Part shown: one piece after another, positions 55,099 through 64,000 of the stretch
How positions within the stretch are numbered: the first letter of the stretch is position 1
How the letters are laid out: each line of letters begins with the position of its first letter
Assembly (NCBI RefSeq): GCF_003711515.1
Contig: NW_021167081.1
Span: forward strand, 3,900,483-3,964,482
Reading direction: 5' to 3'
DNA length: 64,000 nt
Origin: Sodiomyces alkalinus F11
Taxonomy: Eukaryota > Ascomycota > Sordariomycetes > Glomerellales > Plectosphaerellaceae
Position numbers and translations under genes: made by a program
The notes under the pieces: model-generated
What the model saw: the letters and a program-made list of their open reading frames with translations, nothing else
Database searches by the model: none
Told to the model about the DNA's origin: nothing

Positions 55099-56900
55099 TA
55101 CCCCCTAATCGCCCTAAATGTTAGTCAAGCGATTAAAGCTATTCGTAATCGGCAGATAATCCAGCTATATAATATATTCGCTATAGCCGCCCTTAAATTT
55201 ATCCTCCAGGCCCTCTAAATATTCTATCCGGACTTCCTCTAGCTATTTCTGCTATAACCGTTCCCGTATATCTATCACGCCTACCTAGGACCTGAATATC
55301 TTAAATTTCTCGCCGTGTAACGCCTTCGTTAATCCGTCTACCACTATTTCCGCGCTTATAACGTACGTTACGAGCATTTACCCTTATTTCTTTACTTAAC
55401 GTAACAAGTAGCCGTGGATCTTAATATAGCGGAGGCGCGTTATTAACGTGCTAATCTCTTAATTAACGAATCGAATCGTTTAGTTATTATCGTATAAGAT
55501 CCTTAATTCCGGATCGTTAAATTCTACTCCTATACTAAGTAATAAGCGTTATATAGAGATACCCTCTTTTACACCTTATACTAACGCTAATAGCTCTACT
55601 TCCGTTATTAACGTCGTGACCGTATACTACTTATTAGCGCGCCACGCAATTACACCGCTAAATAAGCGTATCACGTATGCTTAACTACTCTTGTAATTAA
55701 GGGTATTATTGGTAAATAAGGCGTTAGTATAGATTATAATAGTATCGCTACCCCTTAGTTCTAATATAAACGATTAGCTATTAATTAGATAAAGGATTAG
55801 ATAATCGGCGGCCTTATAGTAGATAGGCCCTGCATTAACGTTAAACCGGTATAGCCTAGATACTATAAACGCGATATTAGGCCGCGATATCACTACTACG
55901 TATAGTATAGATCCTATCTTCCGTTAATAGCTTTTAACGTCCGTCGAGGTCCCTAAATAGGGTAGTAATTCTACGATCTTAATTAGGTGCGTTAGGCGAT
56001 AGTTACTACTATACTTACTATTACTCTTTAGCTTTAATAAGCGTTCTAACTTAGTACCGTAATCGCGTTATAATAGCTAGATTTTACGGGCGACGCGGTC
56101 GCGGATAACCTTAATACTAAGGAACTATTATAGAGGATCGCTACCATATAGGTTATAATAGCATTATAGGTTATTAATAGCCTACTCTATCTACGCCTTA
56201 TAATATTTCTTATAAGTAATAACGATATCGTTAACGTAGAAGAACAGGATTAAACCGCGGCGTAGAAAATAACACGGTTCTTACGGTATTATCTAGAATC
56301 CGTGCGCTAAAAGGATAGCCGAAAAGTGCTTTTACTAAAGTAGCGGGGACTCCTTAAGTCTATATAACGCCTTTTTCAGATATAGACGACTCCTAGGGGC
56401 TAGAAAGCCTAGCGGCGGGTATATAAAGATATTATAGGGGAGGGGCGCGTATATAAACGCGTTTATAATGTTATATTATAATAGCATGAAGTCAAAACGG
56501 GCGGCGATAGCTATTAACGCGCGGAATGACTATCCGGCTAGCCTTACTGCGTATATCTCCTTAAGCGAGGATTAATACTACTAATCTCCTCGTACTATAA
56601 GCCTTACCTTATATTTATATAGAAATCTATACTTATCGAACTTATATATTATTACCTATATCGAATTAAGAACCTAATATCTTTCTACTACGGACGCCGG
56701 CACTCGTATCTATAACCCTATCTCCTCGTGGCTCCGTAGGTGGTCTTCTTATACCTATCGGAATAGGTGGCCGTAAGGGTGCGAGGGTATATCGCGAGGG
56801 TTCTTCGGAGGAGGAGGAAAGTCTTTACGGTGGATCTTTACGGCCGCCGGGGTAACCGCTAAAGCACCCGCTAACGTAACCGCCGGGGTTATATTTCCCG
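55099..56900 (-). pseudogene. B3 reverse transcriptase and RNase H
   Basis: Catalytic box FFYVNDIVI on the complement of 56216-56242. RNase H and the KALHGEKF-like polyprotein end are at about 55300-55340. Many stops. Confidence 0.75.
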
Positions 56901-57499
56901 AGATAGCCTCCCGGGATATACTTCCGGTAGCTACCGCCAGGGCTATAGATTCGCAGGGTATTATTAAGCGTCGCTATAACGCTATAGGTATAGACCTTTT
57001 TAACTATAATTTAGTTAGCGGAGTCCTATTTAATATATATATATTAGGGGCGTAGCGGCTAGTATTAAACGTAGTAACCTAATAGTCTCTTTTCTAGCTA
57101 TCTCCTTACCGAATTAGTTACGCTCCTTTATTTAATAGGAGCCCTATAGCCGTATCTATAGGGGTATCGTAGCACCGTATTCCGTTATCCTAGAACCCTA
57201 TAGCCGTAGGGGTATCACGGTTTTCTAATATAACGGCTACTATTAGCGCTATGACTAATAGCGGGGTTACTAATAGAGTAGAAAGTAGTGGATTAGGCGG
57301 ATATAAACGGTAATCAGGCGCTACACCGGCTAAATTATACTATTTATAACCTAAATCTTATCCTGATTAACTTAAGATAGGCTCCTCTACCCCTCTACGG
57401 CCGGGTATTACGGACTATAACCTTAACGGTAAAGCCGTTAAGGAAGGGGATCCAGGGGCGTTTATCCCCGGATCTAATAATTTAAAAGAAGCAGTTATA

Positions 57500-58500
57500 A
57501 AAGGGGGGGGGGTCCTTAGCTTATATATCTGTAAATAGCCGTGAATCTCTAGCCCTCTCCTACTTAATCTAACTAATTAGGTCTTCTAATTACTCCTCGG
57601 TTAATTAATAGAGGTTATCCTTAAAAGCATTAATATCGCCGTTAAAAAAGGCACGTTCGTTAAAATCTATATCGCGCGTGCGAATAACGCGGTAGTAGCG
57701 CCGGCCTAGCACTAAGATACGGAAGATATTAGTGGAATCGTAGCCGATAAGTTAGCCGATATAAGCGCGGGGAGCGATACGATTTAATAGCTTATTCGCG
57801 CCTCTTTAGGCGTTCTTTATTATCGCGTACGCCTTATAGCCGTAAGCTCGAAGATATAATAAAATCGGCTTCCTTCTAAAGAGAACCTCGTATAGCGTTT
57901 TCGAATCCTTATTATTATACTGCCTTCGTAGCGTCCGGTTATAGAGGTACGTAGCCGTAGGAATAGCCTTGGACTATATAAACAGCGGTAGTTTTACGTG
58001 GATATTTATCGCACGACCCTTTAAAATAACCACGGCAGTGACGCGTCTACCACCCCTATTCTACGCTTAAGTATCGGTAGTAGATATATCTAAAAGCATA
58101 CCCTTATCATGTAGGAATTAGGTGATATCGTAGAATTAAGTTAGCTCGTTATTAGATTCGAAAAGGCGCACCTTATAGCCTAATTAACGGTCCACCTAGG
58201 CGAGGAATTCCTTAATTATTATAAGGATATACACTACTAGCTTACTCTTTATAATATAGGTGGCCGTAAACCCACTATAACGGTCGGTGAAAAATATAAA
58301 CCGCGAGTCCCCGTTAGACGTTGGGTTAAAATCCGTAAAATTAATCGCCCACCGCTCCCCTATATAAGCAGGTACGGTATAAAGGCGCCTACTAATATAC
58401 CGTTTAATCTTTATAAGCTCGTAGGCCTTATAGTTAATAGTTATTAGTCCCTTTATTTTAACCCCCTACGTCTACTCTTCTAGGTGCGTAAGCGGTTTAG
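57500..58500 (-). pseudogene. B3 integrase
   Basis: The complement reads IFFTDRYSGFTATYIIKSK (about 58243-58300) and VRLFESNNELT (about 58145-58180), and later GRVVDASLPWLF-type sequence. It is the best preserved of the B integrases around DRYSGFTATYI. Stops remain. Confidence 0.75.
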
Positions 58501-58779
58501 GGCCAGAGTCGTAGATACTATAAGATACCCCCCATAGTGCGTAAATAGCGTATCGTCGATTTATAGATAGCTTTTCGGGTAGAAGAAAAGCCTAGAAAAG
58601 CAGCCGCAGATTAGTTAGAGGGCACGTATTTAATAACGGTTTAATCGAAGCGGTGACTTAGGTAGTACAGTATAGATCTATCGGAACGCCGAATACAGTT
58701 ATTTAGTGGCTTCTAATCCTACTAGTATCCTCGAAGACGTAGGCGTTAGTTAGAGATTAAATTAGAGGCAAAATCCTCG

Positions 58780-60003
58780 TAGTATACAATATTTAATAGC
58801 CTGAATTCAAGGCCTCCTATTAGCCCGTTTAATCCCACGGTCACGTTACCGTAACCTTTAATAGGCAGGGACGAACTACCGACTACTATATAGTCCCCCT
58901 GCGTAGCGGGTATAAAATCAGAAAAACGGGAAAAATCGTTAAAGATATAAATAGTGGCGCCGGAATTAAGGATAGCAGAGGTTCGAAGAGGGTAACTAGC
59001 AGTAGTACCCGCTATAAAGGTAGTAGCGTAGGAGACGCCGCTACGGACGATGCTATAGTCGAGTCACGCTTCTTTAAGCTATACAGAGTCCCGGCTTATA
59101 TCCTTCTTTATCTTCTTTACGGTGTATAATTCTTCCACTTCCGCGCGTAGCGCAGGGTCGTTTTTAAGGATCTATTAGACGGTTATTTTAGTGCTCTCGA
59201 AGGGCGTCTACTCGTTATATACTATATCCGGGAATAGATAGAAGCAGGCATTAATATCGTGGCTAGGCATAGCGCACACGCGGTAGATCTACCCTCTCTA
59301 TAAAGGAGATTAGCGGTGTTTAGAAGAGGAACGGTTAGTTAAAGCAGCTAAAGGTATAGCTATAGATACCGCAGTAGTAGGATTCTTAGCTTTATTCTTT
59401 CTATAGCCGCCCTTCTTACGGGGCTTAGCCATGGCCTCTAAGGTATCTTTACCCTTTTCGCTTCCGGTATGTAGTGCAGGGAATACTATAGCGTGGTGGC
59501 TACCGCGTTTCCCTTAGTCTTTAAGTCTAGTATTAATATACTTCTAGCCAAGGGTATAAAGGTCTTCGGGTATAACTACCTAATTATCTATAAGGTGACC
59601 CGCGGTCTTAGTCTAATCGCGGCTAGTATAGGGGCGTATACTTCTAAAGAAATCTATAACCTATATATACGTAACGCGCTTCGAACCGGTATATTTATAG
59701 CTTTATAGTAGTAGCTACCACTTATCTAACCACTCCCCGAGCTTTTTAAGGCTATTCGTAGGATAACGAGTATACTCGATATACTCTTCGTGGGTATCGG
59801 TTTAGCGGGTAGCCAGGTACTAATCCGTATCGCGTTTAACGGCTTCGTACACCTCGCGAGGTATACCTCCTTATAGCAGTTATCTACGGCTTTAGTCGAT
59901 AGTATTAACCTATTAGGTTAGTATAGCGTTAATCCCCTTTAGGTAGCTATCGTATTACGCTTATAGGATCTACCAGCGCGCGATTTCGACGTCGTACGCC
60001 TTT
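58780..60003 (-). pseudogene. B3 protease and partial Gag
   Basis: Protease: SAILNSGATIYIFNDFSRFS on the complement of about 58920-58982, with D read as N in the active box. Gag follows to the right, including the basic region at about 59395-59440, and is cut at about 60003. The plus-strand frame at 59493-59708 is an antisense shadow. Confidence 0.7.
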
Positions 60004-60402
60004 TAGCCGGCGTCCGTAAGGTTACTTAATTAAGACATTAGTATCTTAATAACGCGCCTTCGCTACGTTAATATCTATGGCTACTAGTTATGTTAAGTAA
60101 AGAAATAAGGGTAAATACTCGTAATATACGCTATAAGCGCGGAAATAGTGGTAGATAGGCTAACAAAGACGTTATACGACGAGAAATGTAAGATATTTAG
60201 GTCCTAGGTAGGCGTGATAGATATATGGGAACAGTTATAGTAAAAATAGCTAGAGGAAGTCCGGATAGAGTATTTAGAGGAACCAGAGAATAAATTTAAG
60301 GGCGGCTATAGCGAAGAGATTATATAGGTTATATACCTATTATATCTGCCGGTTACAAATAGCTTTAATCGTCTAACTAATATTTAGAGTAATTCGGAGG
60401 TA
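60004..60402 (+). pseudogene. B2 RNase H end
   Basis: Homologous to B1 27180-27551, reading EIVVDRLTKTLYDEKCKIF near 60136-60192 (the 'DxLTKAL' motif). This is the right-hand piece of B2 after the B3 junction. Confidence 0.75.
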
Positions 60403-60587
60403 TATCGAATTACGTAAACGGGCCGGATTACTAAGATTATAATCCGGGTAGATACTTACAGAGTCTGCACTATATAAAATACGGTAGCAGCGATTCCTTA
60501 ACGATCCGACATAGTTAGAAGGAGAGATAATTACCTTAATTAATTTTGACCTATTTTATGACGATTTTGACTACGCTTCATCTGACA
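60403..60587 (+). repeat. 3' LTR of B2, last base of the transposon cluster
   Basis: Starts tatcgaattacgtaa; a 19-base deletion just after tatcgaat makes it shorter than the 5' LTR. It shares the agaaggagagat block with 49607-49810. It ends ctgaca, where RIP-type composition stops abruptly. Confidence 0.85.
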
Positions 60588-61023
60588 CACCCAATAAGGT
60601 GGCTAAACCATCTGACAATTTGTGTTCTGACAGGTGTCGAGGTTAGGGATGGCTAGAAGTTGTCGACATGTTCGCTTACTGCATATATGTTTCTCGTCTC
60701 CCTCCTTAATCCATTGCCTAATTTCTTACCTTGCTCCATTGTCGAACATTGATCATCTACACATTACCATCTATCGCTAGACCATCCCCTGCAAAGGACG
60801 TTGGTCGCGGCATCGCTACGTTCAGGTTGAGCGATACATTGCCCTTCGTGGGCTGGCATCCCTAGGCTGCTCCATTCCAGTCCCCCTGCCTCTCAGCGAC
60901 CGCATATGCCATCTAGCACCTAGAACCAGCCCCGTCTTCCGACCTCGCGATCCTGCTGTTTACACAGTTCCCTCCCCGTGATACCAGCAATAATCCCATA
61001 GTGTTTCTTGTTCAGATCCAGAC
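60588..61023 (+). promoter_or_regulatory. Upstream region of the TPR/OGT-like gene
   Basis: About 436 bases of balanced composition between the last LTR and the predicted start codon. It is pyrimidine-rich (tttctcgtctccctcctt at 60689-60706, and near 60885-60900), as is usual upstream of fungal start codons. No TATA box or known binding site stands out. There is no sign of RIP. Confidence 0.5.
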
Positions 61024-64000
61024 ATGGGGCATGCATCTCCCAACATCACTGTACGTCCCTCACTGGGCGATCATCTTCCTCCAGGCCAATACATCGATTC
61101 CCAGGGTGCACATGCCCAACAGGCGCACCACTAGGGAATCCTGAATATTTCAAGATGCTAATTCTCCTATTCGATGGCTAGTCTCAAAGACCCTTCTCCC
61201 CTTACCGTCTGCCTTCCAGACACGCAGCGCGGGAGAGACTGCCTGCGAACTATAGCTTTTCCCACTGTGCCACTGAACACCCAGAAGACCGCCTTCGAAG
61301 GAAGACACCGAACGGCACGATCGATGGGGGCTATGAGGGATCACCAGCACAACTTTCCCATGGGCCTCCGTCTTTCAAACACGTGATACTGCAAGCGACA
61401 TCTCCTTCTCCTCCTACCCGGGTTGACCCATCTTTGTCTGTCGGCGAGTCTAGCAAGCTCTCAACGCTTAATCCGCCACTTCTTGTCAGCACGCAGCCAC
61501 GTCAAGTTGAGGCCGTTAATATCACACAATGTTGGTCAACTTCTCAGAACTCGGCATCACTTCGTCCTGCCTTCCCTGGTTCATATGCTGTGCATGAAAG
61601 ATCGACGGCGAAGAAAACATCCGGCGTCAATCGAATCAACGCTACACATACGAGTGCGAGTGGTTATCCCCGACCACAAGACAGTACTTATACCACCCGG
61701 GCCGTTGACTCGACCACCTGGGCCATGGAGCAGCGCGACTTTGTCGCGACTTCGTCTCAGAAACACGCATTGCCCCCTCGATGGCATGACCAACCATACA
61801 CTCAGCCGCCCCTCGTTTTCCCTTCATCTCCGTTCACCCAAAGTGCTGACATATCTGGTTCCTCTCCACGCTCTGTGACTACCCCAATCACTTTTAGCGG
61901 CTACGGTAGCAGCCTCGGGTCTCATTACCATTCCCCGCTTCTTTATCATGAATCTTTTACAATACAACCCGTTATCCCCCCTCCCGAACAAGTATCACCG
62001 TCCTGGTTAAGAGAAAGGGCTCTGCTCCAGGCGCACGGTGCCTATAGTGATCTGCTCGCCCATCTTCACCAGACCCGGCAGTCCCAGCAACCGACCTTGG
62101 GTATAGGTCCGAGTTCTAGGTTGCTTGTATATCCCAAACCCCCGAGGCATCCGATCGTCGCCCCTAGCATCCCGCTCCAGCATGCTAGTCCCATAAACCC
62201 CAGCTCCTTAGGGAGTGGATTTGCGGCTGTCTTCCCGTCCGCGCAGCCTTCTCAGTTTGGTTCCTTGACTGATGTCGCTGGCTGGGACGCTAACCAGGCG
62301 ACGAACTCGGAGAAGGGCGCTTTCCCCTACGCCAACACACTCCCAGTGTTTCCGCATTGTCCTTCGCCTGCTGCGACCCGCAATGTCTCACCCTTGCCCC
62401 TAGCCAAGGCATCCTTGGTATTGTTAACACGCCTGTGTGAAGAGAGTGAGTGGAAATGGATCCATGGCATGATGCTTGGTGGATGTCTACAATACAGCCT
62501 CGATCGTTGCGAAGATGCTCTCGAATGGTTTACTAGAGTTGTCGAACTTGATCCCAAGTAAGTGTGTCGATTGTCCGTTATACGTGTGGGCTGAGCTCAC
62601 CACCCCCGCAGTCATGTCGGGGCTTTGTTTAACATTGGCGCTACCTTTTACGGCCTCAACTGCCTCGCGGAGGCCGAGGCATACTGGCTTAAAGCCATTA
62701 AAGTCCAACCGCACTTCTTGGAAGGTGCTGAACATCTTGTGGGCTTGCTCTATAAACGAAAACGTCGCGAGGCGGTCGAGGTCATTGAACACGTCCAGCA
62801 GTCCCTGAAGATGTCCGAACTCTTGTCAGGACATCTAACCCCACAGGACATTACCATGAATCCGCATGGGTTTGGTTCCAGTGGCTACACGATAGCAGGG
62901 AGTGATAATGGCCGAATGTTGGCCCTTGTTCACGCAAAAGGCACAATCCTTTACAGTCTACACGACATCGAGGGTGCGCTAGAAGCCTTTGAAGAGGCCA
63001 TCTTGATAAGCACTGGGAGGCAAATTGATTCCATGCAGAGCCTCATTCGAAGAATTCAGCTAGTGCTATCTCCCTGGCACGGTGCTCTATCGAATGCAGA
63101 GGCTACGCAACCCCTACTCCTGCCACCAGAGAAGGCTGAACATACGGCAAGACTCGTCTTTCCGAATGACGCCGTCTTGCCAGGGCTTCGCTTCGTTCCA
63201 GATGGTCCTCCAAAACGAATAGCTGTCCAAACCACGAGCAACTGTCTGCTCTCACTTGCCAAGATTTTCCAGGATGCCTTGTCGAGCGGATCTGCCAACC
63301 CAGCCCATCAAAGACGAGCCTCTGGGATTGGAGACATACTTGCGCTCTATTACTTGTCGCTATCTTTACAAGCAAGCCCGTCAACAGCGAACAATGTCGG
63401 CATTCTTCTAGCGAGCCTTCAGCTGTCATCACCTGTCCCCTCACGATCCAACGCACCAGGGATGGAGCGACAATCTAGGATACCTGGAATCCCGCCTGGC
63501 AGCGCTCATGCGCTTGCCCTGTCATATTACAACTATGGACTATTGTTGGATCCCAAACATGTCCATATCCACACAAATTTAGGAAGCTTGCTTAAAGACG
63601 TCGGATACTTGGACCTAGCTATCCGAATGTACGAACAAGCCGTCTCGTGTGATGGAAATTTCGACATAGCCTTGACCAACCTCGCCAACGCCATCAAGGA
63701 TCGGGGCCGCATTGGGGACGCTATCAATTACTACAGGCGAGCAGTCAGCGCGAGTCCCGACTTCGCTGAAGCTGTCTGTGGTTTGTCGACAGCTTTGAAT
63801 TCGGTCTGTGATTGGAGGGGGCGGGGTGGCGTAGTCTTTGATCTCGAGAAATACGATCGTTGGCACGTCGACGAAGACGGCAACTTGGTGGATGCCCAAA
63901 CTCAGCCTCAAGGAAGCGGTCTTATGAAGAGAGTCGTCGACATTGTGCAACGACAACTGGATGAGGCGGCTTGTTGGGGTTCTGGTGTCCTGCGGGAAGA
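61024..64000 (+). CDS. Fungal OGT/SPINDLY-like TPR protein (GT41 family), 5' part; runs off the window
   Basis: Predicted exons: 61024-61050, 61182-62557, 62612 to beyond 64000; all are open and in one phase (at least 930 codons). Residues about 48-55 read RRKTPNGT, within a conserved N-terminal block of this fungal family (I recall RRKTPNGTIDAGYDGS in relatives). The next 350 residues are Ser/Pro/Gln-rich and probably disordered. TPR-like helices follow: GMMLGGCLQYSLDRCEDALE, then ALFNIGATFYGLNCLAEAEA (about 437-535) and again about 765-870 (IHTNLGSLLKDVGYLDLAIR, LTNLANAIKDRGRIGDAINY). VCDWRGRGG then leads toward the catalytic part, expected past the edge. The family transfers a sugar from UDP-GlcNAc (or GDP-fucose in plant SPINDLY) to Ser/Thr of nuclear and cytosolic proteins; activity is not established for the fungal branch here. 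The start is the first in-frame ATG after a TAA and rests on a 27-base first exon, so it is the least certain part. Confidence 0.88.
61051..61181 (+). other. Intron 1 (predicted)
   Basis: Donor GTACGT directly after ATC ACT, branch-like gctaat 23 to 28 bases before the acceptor ggctag. It joins two exons in phase 0 and bypasses the TAG at 61179-61181. Without this intron the N-terminal conserved block has no start codon. Confidence 0.6.
62558..62611 (+). other. Intron 2 (predicted)
   Basis: 54 bases, donor GTAAGT, acceptor cccgCAG, branch-like gctgag. It splits an Asn codon inside the first TPR (VELDP-N-HVGALFN) and restores the repeat across the junction. An intron this short is typical of filamentous fungi. 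Confidence 0.92.

Larger units (their letters stand above)
54896..60003 (-). mobile_element. Copia copy B3, minus strand, lacking its 5' LTR
   Basis: The 3' LTR (54896-55098) is followed on the minus strand by RNase H, RT, integrase, protease and part of Gag, homologous to B1 throughout. Gag stops at about 60003, where plus-strand B2 sequence begins, so the 5' LTR is lost. Its LTR carries the B1-type cagttataattat block, not the B2-type block. RIP-type stops throughout. Confidence 0.85.
49607..60587 (+). mobile_element. Copia element B2, heavily interrupted, LTR to LTR
   Basis: The 5' LTR (49607-49810) and the LTR at 60403-60587 share a diagnostic block (cagttagaaggagagat) that B1 and B3 lack, so they belong to the same element. 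Internal B sequence runs 49811-51194, 51717-51931, 52422 to about 54610, and about 60004-60402. It is interrupted by a SINE, a solo LTR, an inverted SINE piece and the minus-strand copy B3. Compared with B1, about 400 bases between RT and RNase H are missing at the B3 junctions, so B3 did not come in as a clean insertion. Confidence 0.75.

Noticed and set aside
49602..60592. Target-site duplication of B2
   Set aside because: taacc and caccc differ at two positions, only one of which RIP could explain.
61174..61386. Overlapping open frames around the start of the OGT-like gene (61174-61386 +, 61150-61350 -, 61423-61878 + and others up to 63956)
   Set aside because: They are shadows in other frames of the spliced coding sequence, which alone carries conserved blocks and TPR repeats.

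Overview
The window looks like a repeat-rich, transposon-packed stretch of a filamentous ascomycete (Pezizomycotina) genome, ending on the right in an ordinary gene-bearing segment. Two things support this. From base 1 to about 60587 almost every recognisable reading frame belongs to a retroelement and is broken by many TAG/TAA codons where CAG, CAA or TGG would be expected. Cys is also often replaced by Tyr (TGY to TAY), and CpA/TpG are scarce while TpA is very common and CpG is spared. That is the signature of repeat-induced point mutation (RIP). From 60588 on, base composition becomes balanced and an intact gene with short fungal introns begins.

Layout: a C-terminal remnant of a pogo/Fot-like transposase (3-290, +); a minus-strand Ty3/Gypsy chromovirus G1 (about 296-6080); a weakly RIPped repeat-laden segment (6361-6720); a plus-strand Gypsy chromovirus G2 (6721-7027 and 13398 to about 17130) split by a complete Copia element A1 (7028-13397, TSD acagg); a region with two minisatellites and an unrecognised minus-strand reading frame (17190-19500); a low-GC Copia remnant C (about 19980-22276); a Copia element B1 with both LTRs (22277-27755); a Copia-like gag remnant holding a foldback/MITE element (27756-29560); a minus-strand Copia A2 (30131-41355) split by a full-length Tad/I-type LINE, L1 (31431-37592, 15-bp TSD), and a short non-autonomous Copia A3 (38655-40639, TSD cccct); an unassigned, less mutated block with about 200-bp tandem repeats and a solo A-type LTR (41356-44440); a partial second LINE L2 (44441 to about 46930, -); a 5'-truncated Copia A5 (about 46930-49557); and Copia B2 (49607-60587), broken up by a tRNA-headed SINE (51195-51716), a solo LTR (51932-52416), an inverted SINE copy and a minus-strand B copy, B3 (54896 to about 60003). 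Assembly gap N runs cover 10004-10438.

The only intact cellular gene seen is at 61024 to beyond 64000 (+). It is the TPR-rich N-terminal part of the fungal SPINDLY/OGT-like protein (glycosyltransferase family 41), and its catalytic domain should lie past the window edge. Its start codon is only about 440 bases from the end of the RIPped transposon cluster.

The retroelements do not work together as a pathway: they form a nested graveyard. Target-site duplications and comparison between copies fix several insertions: A1 went into G2's protease region, L1 and A3 into A2, and the SINE and a solo LTR into B2. The most novel-looking items are the tRNA-derived SINE family, the unidentified minus-strand ORF with flanking minisatellites, the hypervariable Thr/Ala/Ile repeat linker of the A-type Copia family, and the short non-autonomous A3 element.
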